From Legionellales bacterium (GTDB taxonomy: Bacteria > Pseudomonadota > Gammaproteobacteria > Legionellales > Legionellaceae): 48,466 bases of DNA. The notes under the pieces were generated by a model. It was not told where the DNA came from. It saw only the letters and a list, made by a program, of their open reading frames with translations, and did not search any database. The translations under genes and the position numbers were made by a program. The stretch covers positions 1-48,466 of the forward strand of contig JAPLRK010000081.1 of NCBI GenBank assembly GCA_026399195.1, in the 5' to 3' direction. This document shows, in pieces, positions 29,148-38,889 of this stretch (positions are counted from its first letter, which is position 1; every line of letters starts with the position of its first letter).

Positions 29148-29942
29148 CTAACTGTCATTTTGAGCGAACCGTATCACAAGTCCAGAGCTGGTCGTTACCC
29201 GTCCCTCTGTAGCGTCTATCAGCTTCACCATACCATAACCTGCAACGACCGTCCCCTCTCTTACCGTTAATGTTGCGCCATTGCCTGCAATAAGCCATGC
29301 TCTGCCTGGTATAACGGCTTGTAGATGATAAGTAGGATAATGCGAACTCGCTCTACGCACAACATGCGGTGGCTTTCTTATGGCTTGCCGTTGTTGGGTC
29401 AGCTGTTCAATCTCATGGGATTGTTGATCCACTTTCGTGCTCAAATTGACCATCGCCTGGTTCAGCTCCGTCATTTTAGCAAGCAGTGATTGAACACTTT
29501 TGTTCACGTCTCCCATTTGAGCATTAACGGTGGACACGTCTGTTTGCATGGTTTGCTGAGTTGACTCCAGGAGCGTCAATTTCTCATTTACTTTCTCAGA
29601 AACATTTGGTGGTGGCGAGAGCTCTTGCATGACTGGGGGTACGCCTTGCGAAACCACCGCTGCGGGAGCGCTTATGGGAATAGGCGTTTTGGGTTGAATG
29701 ATCTCTTTTTTTCCACCAGAGAAAAAACCAAACCATTTGAAAAGGATCACCATCAAAATAAAGAGTCCTCCGACAAGGAGGATCCTGTTTTTCATGTAAT
29801 TTTTATTACCCTCTGCAGCTGGACGCTGCTCTTCTGTCTCCTCTTTTGACGAAGCGCCTTCCTCGGAATGCTCACTTCCCGGAGTCACCGAATCCATATC
29901 GGCGAACTGGTAGTCATCGGTGTTTTGATCGTCGTCTGCCAT
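29148..29942 (-). CDS. icmG: Dot/Icm core protein IcmG/DotF
   Basis: 264 residues (269 in L. pneumophila). An acidic cytoplasmic N-terminus (DDDQNTDDYQFADMDS) is followed by one membrane segment (about 53-72), a proline-rich linker, a coiled coil (about 110-180; repeated L/V at heptad spacing, Q-rich) and a periplasmic C-terminal beta domain (AVIPGRAWLIAGNG, VTTSSGLVIRFA). DotF associates with the DotC-DotD-DotG-DotH core and has been linked to substrate recognition. It overlaps nothing; icmE ends 15 bases upstream. Confidence 0.92.
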   Translation of the reverse strand: MADDDQNTDDYQFADMDSVTPGSEHSEEGASSKEETEEQRPAAEGNKNYMKNRILLVGGLFILMVILFKWFGFFSGGKKEIIQPKTPIPISAPAAVVSQGVPPVMQELSPPPNVSEKVNEKLTLLESTQQTMQTDVSTVNAQMGDVNKSVQSLLAKMTELNQAMVNLSTKVDQQSHEIEQLTQQRQAIRKPPHVVRRASSHYPTYHLQAVIPGRAWLIAGNGATLTVREGTVVAGYGMVKLIDATEGRVTTSSGLVIRFAQNDS

Positions 29943-29957
29943 GTTTAACCTGCCATC

Positions 29958-32900
29958 TTATGAAATTGTCTTTAAGTCTTGAATAAACAAGACGCCTATC
30001 CCTGTTCCTGAACATAGTTCTACAGTGGTTGGTAAATTAAAGTTTTGTTGCGCAATCTGTCCCCAACTCTTACCAAGGGTTGCCAAACCAATCACCGCAT
30101 TCTCAAGGGTTGTTCGACCCACACCATTGGCAATGGTGGTGTTCTGAAGCGTGCCGCCACTACCACCGATGGATATCGTCGTATTTGCCGATTGGAAGGC
30201 ATTACCAAAGCCCTCAATGAAGGTAGATGCGAAGAGAGAACCATAACGTGTCAAATAATGGTGATTGGCACGCGTTGCCAATGCCGTTCGAGCCGTGTTT
30301 GGATCAATCGCAAAAGCATTGATAGAAACGGTTTTTTCAGCACCAGGAACTGACATGGTGTGGAATGAAATCACCATTTTGCTGGCATTAGCGGGCAGCG
30401 TAAAGCTACCGATTAATTTTGAATCTTTGAGCTTTCCTGACACAATGGTCGCAAGAATGGGACCTGGCTCATCACTGTTCACTGAGGTATCAAGGACCGC
30501 AAACAACACATCACCTGATTTGATGATGTTTGGTTTGCTCGCCTCATGATGTTCGCCATGCGCCTCAGCAACTAAGGGACCTTCCGCTCCAGTGGCAATA
30601 CTTGCTACGGCCGAGTGCCTTGGTGGCGTGCCTGAGACCAATACTTGAGTCGGCGCTTTCTTCCATTCCTGCAAGGTCTGATTGGCGGCCTGTAACATCG
30701 TACCGGTTTGTTGCTGAATTTTTTGTTGATAACGCTGATCAGCCATCATCGATTTTTGTCGATTTAAAATCTCTTCTAATTTTTTCGCATTTTCCGCTTC
30801 CTTGGTCGCTGCAGGAGTAGGCGCCGTTCCAGGCAGGCCAAAGGTTGAAATGGTAGAAGAGGTTGGGGGCGTTGGAGCCAAATTATCTAATCCTGTTAAT
30901 GAGGACTCAGCCTGCGAAAAACCTGCGTTTTGTAAATCTTGTGAAGAAAAGCCCGCCTTCCTCAATTGATCCGCAGTGAAGCCAGCTTCTTTTAATTCCT
31001 TCGCTGAAAAGCCTGCTTTGCGAAGAGCCTCTACACCAAAGCCTGCCTTCTTAAGTTCAGAAGCACCATAGCCCATGGCTTTGAGTTGATCTACCCCAAG
31101 TCCTGCGGCTTTCAAATCGGCTGCTTGAAATCCTGCCTCCTTGAGCGCATTTTCCGTGAACCCGGCCTTTTTGAGCTCGTCCACACCAAAGCCCGCTGCT
31201 TGCAACTCTTTCGCGTCAAACCCTGCAGCCTTCAACGCGTCCACACCAAAACCTGCGGCTTTTAATTCAGCAGCTAAAAATCCTGCGTTTTTTAATTCAC
31301 TGGCAGTATATCCAGCGGCTTTCATATTCTGTGCTGAACATCCCAAAGATTGTTTGATGGTTTCAGCCGTGACACCCAAGGTGTGAGCTGCTGTCAAAGA
31401 AGCAACACTACAATTGTCTTTTCGACCCACCGCAATCACACCCGTTGGATTTAACCCTGCAGCGGTTAACTCTGCAGGCGTAAATCCTGCCGCCAAAAGT
31501 TCAGCAGGCGTAAATCCTGCGTCAGCCAGATCCTTAGCACCAAAACCCGCCTGTTTGAGGGCATCAGCACTACAGCCATTCAACTGGTGAATACGTGCTG
31601 CAGAGACCCCTTCTGCAAAAAGTTGTTTTAATTGCGTAGGATCGCATCCTGCCGCTTTGATGGCGTCATCACTAACAGCCTGTCCTGCCTTCAAATCAGC
31701 GGTAGTGAACCCTGCTGCCAGTAGTTGTTGCGGCGTAAAACCTGCTGCTGAAAGGGCACTTGCATTATAGCCTGCTGCCTTCAGTTCCGAAGCACTACAG
31801 CCATTTAACTGGTGAATACGCGCAGCAGACGCACCTTCTGCAAAAAGTTGTTTTAATTGCGTAGGATCGCATCCTGCCGCCTTGATAGCGTCGTCACTAA
31901 CAGCCTGTCCTGCCTTCAAATCAGCAGTAGTGAACCCTGCTGCCAGTAGTTGTTGCGGCGTAAAACCTGCTGCTGCAAGCGCACCTGCACTAAAACCTGC
32001 GGCTTTGAGACTCGCGGCACTACATCCACTCAACTGATGAATGCGTGCAGCGGATACTCCTTCGGTCAAGAGCTGCTTCAGCGCTGTAGGGTCGCATCCG
32101 GCCGCTTTTATGGCGGCGTCACTGATCGTAGAAGCGCCTGGGGACAGCTCTGCCGGGGTAAATCCTGCGGCCAACAATTGATTAGGCGTGAATCCAGCCC
32201 GCTCAAGCGCGCCGGCACTGTAGCCTGCAGCCTTAAGATCTGCAGCACTGCACCCATTCAATTGATGAATTCGTTCAGCAGAGGCTCCTGCGGTGAAGAG
32301 TTGCTTTAATTTAGAGGGATCACATCCCGCAGCCTTGATCTCAGCGTCGCTGACGGGAGTCTCAGCTGCGGCCAATTGCGCCTGAGTAAATCCTGCATCC
32401 TGTAATTCTTGAGGGGTAAATCCTGCATGAATGAGCTCACCTGCGTCGTATCCCGCCGCCTTAAGTTCTGCGGCACTACATCCATTCAGCTCATGAATAC
32501 GTTGTGCCGATGCGCCTTCTGCAAACAGCTGTTTTAATTTTGCAGGGTCGCAACCTGCGGCCTTGATATCATTGTCACTGACAACGGCTGATGACGCTTG
32601 CAATTGAGCGGGTGTGAAGCCCGCACGAGTGAGATCGTTATCCGTAAAGCCCGCGGCTTTCAAAGCGTCTGCGCTACAATTTGCAACTTTGTGAATCATT
32701 TGCGCACTGACACCCGCAAGACGCTCTCTTTTCAATGCATCGGTACTACAACCCGCCGCTGTTAAGTTGGCGGTTGTGATCCCTGGGGGTAACTCAGCCT
32801 CAGCGGCTTTCACATCCTCGGGTGTATACCCTGCCGCAGCTAGATCACCAGCTGTTAATCCAGCATCCATCAAATCACGTGCCGTAAAGCCCGCGGCTTT

Positions 32901-33896
32901 GAGCTGTTCCGGCGTGAACCCCGCCTTCAATAAATCAGCCGCACTATACCCAGCTTTTTCTAGGTCCTCCGCCGTAAAGCCCGCGGCCTTCAATGCGGCA
33001 ACAGAACACCCACTGATGCGACGAATAGCCGCGGCTGTAACACCCTGGCTGTGCAAGCGCCTTAACGCATCGGCTTGACATCCGGCTTGACGCACGTCAT
33101 CGGCAGTCACACCATCAGGCAATCCACTGGCTCGCAAAATCTCAATCGGTGAAAATCCAGCCCCTTTTAATTCATCATCTGAAAAACCCGCGTCCTTCAT
33201 GGCTTGAGCTGTGAAGCCGGCACTTCGCAATTCGCAAGCATCAAAGCCGCACTTTCTCAACCGCTCCGCAGTGTAACCCGAATCTTTCAACTGCTTGGCA
33301 TCAAAACTAGCCTCTTTCAATTCTTTACAAGAGCAAACGTGTTCTAAGTCAGCCAATCGAAAGCCACTCTCTTTTAACTGTACACAAGTACAAGCGCCTT
33401 TGAGATCACTTAACTGAGCCCCCTCATTCATCACTTTTTGAATGCTGTCTTTGCTGCAATGGCTATCCTTCAAAGATTGCAGCCAAAGCCCTTTCTGAGT
33501 GCCACTCAGGTCTTCCCGAGCCAGAGTCTCAAACCCAACAGCGCCTTCACCGTGTTTTGGACCAATCACATCCACCCCTTCACCAAAGGCATGAGTACGG
33601 ATGATGGTAGGAATAGCGCTGCCCCCTTTTTTTGCAGCAACCTGGGCCTGCTCATAATTTTGAGTTTGCTGCAAAGAGGCATATTGGGCCGTTGGATTGG
33701 CTGATCCCGGGATAGATCGAATCCCAGGTGTACTTGCTAGGCTCGCACTTCCGTTCGAGTTTGGTTTCATGATGGCACTGAATTTGAGAACACCAACGAT
33801 CACCGCGATGAAAAGCAACATCATCGTGAATAAAATAATGGTCCTTGATCGGGTATTTGAAAACAGCGCTTTGATATTGTCTTTTTTACCGGCCAT
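29958..33896 (-). CDS. icmE: Dot/Icm channel protein IcmE/DotG with expanded repeat region
   Basis: 1,312 residues; L. pneumophila DotG has 1,048. Order: cytoplasmic start, one membrane segment (about 19-37), a linker, a repeat region (about 160-998) of ten-residue units of the form LKAAGFTxxD/E, then a linker and a VirB10/TrbI-like C-terminal domain (about 1050-1312) that forms the outer-membrane-spanning channel. Within the repeats are five higher-order units of 75-76 residues, each starting near IKAAGCDP and containing RIHQLNGCSA. The cysteines recur once per half unit. The extra length relative to Legionella lies in these repeats, so the periplasm-spanning part is longer or copy number varies. 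Confidence 0.95.
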   Translation of the reverse strand: MAGKKDNIKALFSNTRSRTIILFTMMLLFIAVIVGVLKFSAIMKPNSNGSASLASTPGIRSIPGSANPTAQYASLQQTQNYEQAQVAAKKGGSAIPTIIRTHAFGEGVDVIGPKHGEGAVGFETLAREDLSGTQKGLWLQSLKDSHCSKDSIQKVMNEGAQLSDLKGACTCVQLKESGFRLADLEHVCSCKELKEASFDAKQLKDSGYTAERLRKCGFDACELRSAGFTAQAMKDAGFSDDELKGAGFSPIEILRASGLPDGVTADDVRQAGCQADALRRLHSQGVTAAAIRRISGCSVAALKAAGFTAEDLEKAGYSAADLLKAGFTPEQLKAAGFTARDLMDAGLTAGDLAAAGYTPEDVKAAEAELPPGITTANLTAAGCSTDALKRERLAGVSAQMIHKVANCSADALKAAGFTDNDLTRAGFTPAQLQASSAVVSDNDIKAAGCDPAKLKQLFAEGASAQRIHELNGCSAAELKAAGYDAGELIHAGFTPQELQDAGFTQAQLAAAETPVSDAEIKAAGCDPSKLKQLFTAGASAERIHQLNGCSAADLKAAGYSAGALERAGFTPNQLLAAGFTPAELSPGASTISDAAIKAAGCDPTALKQLLTEGVSAARIHQLSGCSAASLKAAGFSAGALAAAGFTPQQLLAAGFTTADLKAGQAVSDDAIKAAGCDPTQLKQLFAEGASAARIHQLNGCSASELKAAGYNASALSAAGFTPQQLLAAGFTTADLKAGQAVSDDAIKAAGCDPTQLKQLFAEGVSAARIHQLNGCSADALKQAGFGAKDLADAGFTPAELLAAGFTPAELTAAGLNPTGVIAVGRKDNCSVASLTAAHTLGVTAETIKQSLGCSAQNMKAAGYTASELKNAGFLAAELKAAGFGVDALKAAGFDAKELQAAGFGVDELKKAGFTENALKEAGFQAADLKAAGLGVDQLKAMGYGASELKKAGFGVEALRKAGFSAKELKEAGFTADQLRKAGFSSQDLQNAGFSQAESSLTGLDNLAPTPPTSSTISTFGLPGTAPTPAATKEAENAKKLEEILNRQKSMMADQRYQQKIQQQTGTMLQAANQTLQEWKKAPTQVLVSGTPPRHSAVASIATGAEGPLVAEAHGEHHEASKPNIIKSGDVLFAVLDTSVNSDEPGPILATIVSGKLKDSKLIGSFTLPANASKMVISFHTMSVPGAEKTVSINAFAIDPNTARTALATRANHHYLTRYGSLFASTFIEGFGNAFQSANTTISIGGSGGTLQNTTIANGVGRTTLENAVIGLATLGKSWGQIAQQNFNLPTTVELCSGTGIGVLFIQDLKTIS
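31440..32585. repeat. Five 225-228-bp tandem repeats inside icmE
   Basis: The CDP codon context (ATCGCATCC and close variants) recurs at 31641, 31866, 32091, 32319 and 32547, so periods are 225, 225, 228 and 228 bases. The first two units (31570-31794 and 31795-32019) are nearly identical, which points to recent duplication. More diverged units lie on both sides. Confidence 0.9.
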
Positions 33897-33900
33897 GGTT

Positions 33901-34953
33901 TTATAACCCTTCTACCTTAAGTTGCATGACTTTGCCATGCCAGGACACCAATAAAACTGGTGATTTTTGCATTTCATAAGCATGTGTTCCATCAGCACTG
34001 GTCATGCTGCCTATCCATCCTGGTGACAAAATCGTAAGACCTGTTCTCACAAACATTCTATCATGTAACAACCAAGCACGAGCATCACCGCCACTCACCG
34101 TCAACCGCGTACTTCCATCTGGGGGAACCCCATCCAAAACATGCAACAGAATATCGCTGGCAGCAGGCGGAATCCCTTCCTCCATTGGCATACTTTTGGC
34201 ATTTGGCCCATACCCTTGGACTCGTAAATCGACTCGATAGTCTACCGCTTTTTGCCCTGGAATTAAGGTCAGCATGACGGGGGTGTTGAGCCCCCTCAAT
34301 TTGACTGCCAAATTGCCATAAGTGTACAATTTGCTCGCTTGAATCATGAGGGTGTTACTCATTTTATCCCATTGAATATTAAATGCAGCCGGATCTCCTA
34401 AATCATAGGCACTGATAGGCCATGGAGCGCCTGTCGAATCAAGAAACACCAAAGAGGAGACAAAGCCCTGAGACAATCGAATCACGGGCGGTGTAGAGCC
34501 TGGCGACAAATTAACAAATTGTGATGTTGCTGTCGGTTTTGGGGGAGTGCCTACAGGAGATTCCTGTGCATGCTCTGTTGTTTCATACATTTGCTTGACT
34601 CGAAGAATTTCTTCAGGGCTCAGAGGGAATAATTGCTCAGTCACTCCTTGAAAAGCCAACTTCTCAACGACTTCTTTGTCAGAAGGTCCGCTCGGTGCGG
34701 TCGCTTGTTTGTCTTTGGGGGGTTCTGTCGCATCTTTTTTGCTTTCAGGAGGCGGGGGTACTGAAGAATCCGTCTTATCTGACTGTTTTTTTCCTGAATC
34801 AGAGGTCGACATCCGTTGTTGTAACATTCGCAATTGCTCAAGCGCCTGCCGAGCCGAATTCACTTGAGGTTCGGCACCAAAAACGAGAGGTGAGATTGAG
34901 CCCATCATGATAAGCACTGCACAGGTTCGTCTCAAATGAATAGTCCTCATCAA
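33901..34953 (-). CDS. icmK: Dot/Icm outer-membrane core protein IcmK/DotH
   Basis: 350 residues (361 in L. pneumophila). A signal peptide (cut near VFGAEP) is followed by a polar P/K/D-rich linker (about 45-95) and a beta-rich C-terminal domain: VNLSPGSTPPVIRLSQGFVS, FLDSTGAPWPI and LMLTLIPGQKAVDYRVDLRV-like strands. DotH reaches the outer membrane with DotC and DotD and forms the ring around DotG. dotC and dotD are not in this window. The end of icmL overlaps its start by four bases. Confidence 0.93.
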   Translation of the reverse strand: MMRTIHLRRTCAVLIMMGSISPLVFGAEPQVNSARQALEQLRMLQQRMSTSDSGKKQSDKTDSSVPPPPESKKDATEPPKDKQATAPSGPSDKEVVEKLAFQGVTEQLFPLSPEEILRVKQMYETTEHAQESPVGTPPKPTATSQFVNLSPGSTPPVIRLSQGFVSSLVFLDSTGAPWPISAYDLGDPAAFNIQWDKMSNTLMIQASKLYTYGNLAVKLRGLNTPVMLTLIPGQKAVDYRVDLRVQGYGPNAKSMPMEEGIPPAASDILLHVLDGVPPDGSTRLTVSGGDARAWLLHDRMFVRTGLTILSPGWIGSMTSADGTHAYEMQKSPVLLVSWHGKVMQLKVEGL

Positions 34954-35588
34954 GTCACTCCACCACTAGCCGGCCCAACCACAAATTGAGCAATCCCAAT
35001 CCCGCGAGGTGAATTAAGGGTTGAAACTCTGGTGATAAGCATCGTCACCACATTGTTTTGTTGCGAAAATTCACTGGCACTTTGGTAGGTCACCAACAAA
35101 GGCATTTGCACACGCCAAGCATATCTCCCATTCAGAATCCCCTTCTGTAAAATGATGGGCGCCCTGGTGGCAACGGCTGAAACGATCAGTTTTTTGGCTT
35201 TGATCGCATCGAGGTTATTGGATTGCTGAAGCGCTGAAAGGAATTGGTCCCAACCTTCCGCTGTAAAAAATCCAGAGGAGGCTTGTAGCTCTGACCGATA
35301 ATTCACAAAATTATAAGTAAATGCCGCAATGGCCGCCTGATTAGCCCACTGTAAAACCGCAGAATCGGATTGATTGGGCTCATTGAGCGCAAAGAGCGGT
35401 GTGATTCGACCATTGATACTTGTTGCAAAATATTTTGGCGCAGGCGGATGGGTGATGATATAAAAAAGCATCGATGCCAACACGAAATTAGCGATCAAGG
35501 ACACCAGTAAAATAAGAATCATTTTACGTTGGCCGTCGCGGTAAAAGTTGTTTCTTAGTACCACCGCAGTTAGTGCGTCATCTGCCAT
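34950..35588 (-). CDS. icmL: Dot/Icm inner-membrane protein IcmL/DotI
   Basis: 212 residues, the length of the Legionella protein. One membrane segment (about 20-45, MILILLVSLIANFVLASMLFYI) is followed by a periplasmic domain with APKYFATSINGRITPL, WANQAAIAAFTYNFVNYR and a beta-sheet C-terminus. DotI forms a complex with DotJ/IcmM, whose gene is 11 bases upstream, and is related to VirB8. The 3' end overlaps icmK by four bases. Only one icmL copy is visible here, whereas Coxiella has several. Confidence 0.95.
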   Translation of the reverse strand: MADDALTAVVLRNNFYRDGQRKMILILLVSLIANFVLASMLFYIITHPPAPKYFATSINGRITPLFALNEPNQSDSAVLQWANQAAIAAFTYNFVNYRSELQASSGFFTAEGWDQFLSALQQSNNLDAIKAKKLIVSAVATRAPIILQKGILNGRYAWRVQMPLLVTYQSASEFSQQNNVVTMLITRVSTLNSPRGIGIAQFVVGPASGGVT

Positions 35589-35599
35589 AATATCCTCGG

Positions 35600-35884
35600 T
35601 TATTGCGGTATCGCTCGGGTATCATCTTCATTTACAGGATCATCTGCCAACATTGCCACTGACGTATTATTTGCGGAGTCCATCGGTGTCAGTAAGATGG
35701 GGGGAATGATGCCACTGGTTGCATAAAAAGCAGGATCTGGCTGGTTGAAGTAGATATAATAAATGAAGGAACCTAAGCACAGGTTCAATAACATGGATAT
35801 GAAAAGCGTCGTTCCTGTCCCACGATATGTTTGAACATAAAAGCGCTTTGATTGCTTTATCAAACTCCATGTTTCTCGACTCAT
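35600..35884 (-). CDS. icmM: Dot/Icm inner-membrane protein IcmM/DotJ
   Basis: 94 residues, exactly the Legionella length. It looks like a short paralogue of IcmL: one membrane segment (LFISMLLNLCLGSFIYYIY) and the same PAFYATSGIIPPILLTP motif, but without the periplasmic domain. DotJ pairs with DotI at the inner membrane. Gene position between icmN and icmL is conserved. Confidence 0.93.
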   Translation of the reverse strand: MSRETWSLIKQSKRFYVQTYRGTGTTLFISMLLNLCLGSFIYYIYFNQPDPAFYATSGIIPPILLTPMDSANNTSVAMLADDPVNEDDTRAIPQ

Positions 35885-35896
35885 CCTAGCTCCACT

Positions 35897-36460
35897 TTAC
35901 ATCACCATATCTCGAAAAGTGATTTCAACTCTTGAATTGGGCGACGCATCACCAAGTTCTGTATATGCGACTATAGGTTTATCACTACCTAAGCCTTGTG
36001 TAAAGATAAAACGACTATCCACTCCCTGAGACCAGAGATAATCTCCAACTGCTCTGGCGCGAGCCCTGGTCAGCGCACGGTCTCTGTCCACAGACACGCA
36101 TTTATTGCTAAATGCTGTCACATTCACAGATACTTTACGAAACTCCCTTAAATAGCAAGCCACTGCATTTAACAAAGCATAAGATCGCCAGGTTAAACGC
36201 GGAGATTCATTAGGAAACAACACGGATGAAGGGATGCTGACCATATAATCCTGACCAATCGTCACCACACGAATGCCTTCATGATTAAAGCGAGCTTGCA
36301 TCGCCTGCATTGCTTTGTCACTCGCGCCATTCACCTTATAGGGTAGCGTTGCAGGCTCAATGATATGTCGAGTCTTCTGACATCCTGCTAACAAAACCAA
36401 GACCGTCAAAAAGACGACCCTTAGTGTTTGGAGTAAAAAGCCCTTGCAAAATCGTCTCAA
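35897..36460 (-). CDS. icmN: Dot/Icm outer-membrane lipoprotein IcmN/DotK
   Basis: 187 residues (189 in L. pneumophila). A lipoprotein signal with lipobox LLAGC (Cys27) is followed by an OmpA-like peptidoglycan-binding domain: VNVTAFSNKCVS, the RALTRARARAVGDYLWSQGV helix and a C-terminal NSRVEITF strand. It probably anchors the core complex to the cell wall. Lies 86 bases after icmO; that gap shows no clear regulatory structure. Confidence 0.92.
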   Translation of the reverse strand: MRRFCKGFLLQTLRVVFLTVLVLLAGCQKTRHIIEPATLPYKVNGASDKAMQAMQARFNHEGIRVVTIGQDYMVSIPSSVLFPNESPRLTWRSYALLNAVACYLREFRKVSVNVTAFSNKCVSVDRDRALTRARARAVGDYLWSQGVDSRFIFTQGLGSDKPIVAYTELGDASPNSRVEITFRDMVM

Positions 36461-36546
36461 TACAAATCCTCATCCTAAGAACTGTGCTAGTGAAATAAAA
36501 ACATACAACGCTCTTGGTTACAAGCCTTATTTGAAAACTTTGAAAG

Positions 36547-38889
36547 TTATGTTTCTGTTTTATGTTCAGCCCTAGCCCGTTCGCTGCTGATTTTTTCCGA
36601 CAACCCCTTCACCAATTCCGTGAGCTCTTCAGGACTCACCACATCGCGTTCCAGAGGGGGGTAGTTCGTTGCCATTTGAAAATCTTTGATCAATTCATTG
36701 GCAATGTTCCCCGCCAATTTGTCTTTCTCTCCGCTCAAGCGCTCAATATTCATCATGCTGTTTCGTGTGACATTGATGTCCAAAAGGGAATTTGAGAAAC
36801 TCTGAACATCGGTGACAAGCAACGCAGGGGCTTCCGCGGGTTGATAATAGGGCGTAAAAATAGTCAGCACACCCACTTCTGTTTCCTCAACCAGCGCTTC
36901 CACCGCTTCGGGTTCATTATGTCGATGAAAAGCCAACAAAGCAGCAACCCCTCGCTCTATGGGCTCAGTGACCTTCGTTTCACTTAAGACTTGACTTATC
37001 AACGCAATTTCTTCGTTAGGAACGGCCTTAGTGATGCTTAAATCACTGCTTTCAAGAACCACTTTAAATGTGGACAATTGTTTCTGCAGCTTCATTAAAT
37101 AATCGTCAGAGGGCGGCTCAACTTTTAAAAATTGATTTAATTTCAATTTTTTTACGGGCTTTGGATTCGCATAAAACATTCGTGCGCGCACAATTTGAGA
37201 ACGAAAAAAGATGTGCGCTTCACCCTCGGTTTGGTCCTTCAAATCCAGCAAATCGACGCGAGCTCGTTTTTCATAGGAGGAGCTTTTACTGTCTAAATAA
37301 GTATTTGCAACGCTAGAGTCCTTAGCCTGGAAAGAATCCACTTTCGTAACATACGCTTCTCCCGCCGTTTTGGTGAAAAAATCCCAGGTTTCAGTCGGAT
37401 CCTCAAGTTTCATACATATTTTAATGTTGGTGTTCGCGCCAATGGATGCAGCCTCTTCTTTTGAAGCTTTTTGGAAAGCAGGCAAGTCCTGTCCTGCAAA
37501 AATAACCGAGAAACCAAGGGAGCGCGCTTGTGCCGGAACCACTGCAAACCCTTGAACAGCGTAATATCCATACTCATCAAGAATACACATATAGGGGGTC
37601 GGGGCTGTGGTGGGCTTTCTTTCAATCACATCTCTATAGTCCCCTTCTACTTCTTCCCCAAGCCCTGCCGCCATCATGGCTTTCAATGACGAGACAATGA
37701 TTTTCCCAAGGTTTGCGAGCTCGTCGGGTGATTTTTCGAGAGCTGGGAGTAATACCACCAAAATACGTCGATTCAACACGACATCTTTAAAATCCACTTC
37801 AGCCAAATTCGTACGGATGATATGACCATAAGTATCTGCCAAGGATGAAAAACTTCGCACCAACTGCATGGTAATGAAGCCATGTTGTTCTAACACCTGA
37901 GAAACTTGTTTTCCTTTTTTTTCTTTATTATAACCCGGCAAAGTACCCAGGTAGTTACGTAAAGGATCTGTCACCAATTTAGGGATAGATTCAATATTGA
38001 CGCTTTCTTGATCATCTCTTGGGAAGATTTTATCAATCACAATCGATTCAAGGCGCGTCAAATCAAAGTAGTTTCGAATGCTGTTCGCATCTAAAAGAAT
38101 GGAACCTTCGTCTCGCATATACACCAATAACCTCATCAGTGCTTCCACAAACGCGATGGCTCGACCTTTCCACATATCTCCATCCGAGGATTGACTAGCT
38201 CCCCCCATGAGGGCTACCACCAATTGAGTTAACATACTGGAGGAGCCTTGGCAAAAAGGATTAAGGGTGTTGGATAATCGTTTTTCTTGAGGCCCCACGA
38301 TGTCACGTGCGCCTGTCATGAAATTGATCAATAACAAATCATCTTCACGACCCATGCTACGGACCATCGAAAAAACTTTCGCATACAAAGAGTTGTCGCC
38401 CTTGCCATCCACATAAATAAATCCGCTCCCTTGTACCAGTGCATTAAAGGCTATCGATACCAGTGCTTCTGTTTTACCACTCCCCGTTGAACCAAAAATG
38501 AGCGCATGGGTTCTCATGTCCTCATTAGCGAACCACAACTCCTGTCCACTTTTGATGTCATTGCCAAAATACGCAATTCCGCGAGCAGTGTATGGCGTTT
38601 TAATACCTGGTTTTAAGTCATTGTAATCTTTCACTTGAGCGATTTTCGGTAGACGAAAAGGGAGCTTTTGCTTCCTTGAAACACCATATGCAAAAGCACC
38701 CAAAGACATCAGAAAAGTCACCGTCACGATTTCAGGAACATAATAAGTGATAGCCGCTAGCATCAGCAACACTGCTGACGAATTCGTGGGGACTGCAAAA
38801 AAATCACTGATCCGTTGCGAAAGCGAGCGCGTATCCCGTAGGAGCTTGGTCGGGTCAATTTCATGTCGTGAATCAATACCACGCATCAT
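36547..38889 (-). CDS. icmO: Type IV coupling protein IcmO/DotL
   Basis: 780 residues (783 in L. pneumophila). Two membrane segments near the N-terminus (about 38-72) are followed by a VirD4/TraD-type ATPase: Walker A GSTGSGKT (133-140) and Walker B CILDEY (435-440), then AGQDLPAFQKAS. The C-terminal extension (about 590-780) is the part known to bind DotN, IcmS, IcmW and LvgA in Legionella. It receives effector proteins and passes them to the channel. The start overlaps the icmP end by four bases. Confidence 0.96.
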   Translation of the reverse strand: MMRGIDSRHEIDPTKLLRDTRSLSQRISDFFAVPTNSSAVLLMLAAITYYVPEIVTVTFLMSLGAFAYGVSRKQKLPFRLPKIAQVKDYNDLKPGIKTPYTARGIAYFGNDIKSGQELWFANEDMRTHALIFGSTGSGKTEALVSIAFNALVQGSGFIYVDGKGDNSLYAKVFSMVRSMGREDDLLLINFMTGARDIVGPQEKRLSNTLNPFCQGSSSMLTQLVVALMGGASQSSDGDMWKGRAIAFVEALMRLLVYMRDEGSILLDANSIRNYFDLTRLESIVIDKIFPRDDQESVNIESIPKLVTDPLRNYLGTLPGYNKEKKGKQVSQVLEQHGFITMQLVRSFSSLADTYGHIIRTNLAEVDFKDVVLNRRILVVLLPALEKSPDELANLGKIIVSSLKAMMAAGLGEEVEGDYRDVIERKPTTAPTPYMCILDEYGYYAVQGFAVVPAQARSLGFSVIFAGQDLPAFQKASKEEAASIGANTNIKICMKLEDPTETWDFFTKTAGEAYVTKVDSFQAKDSSVANTYLDSKSSSYEKRARVDLLDLKDQTEGEAHIFFRSQIVRARMFYANPKPVKKLKLNQFLKVEPPSDDYLMKLQKQLSTFKVVLESSDLSITKAVPNEEIALISQVLSETKVTEPIERGVAALLAFHRHNEPEAVEALVEETEVGVLTIFTPYYQPAEAPALLVTDVQSFSNSLLDINVTRNSMMNIERLSGEKDKLAGNIANELIKDFQMATNYPPLERDVVSPEELTELVKGLSEKISSERARAEHKTET

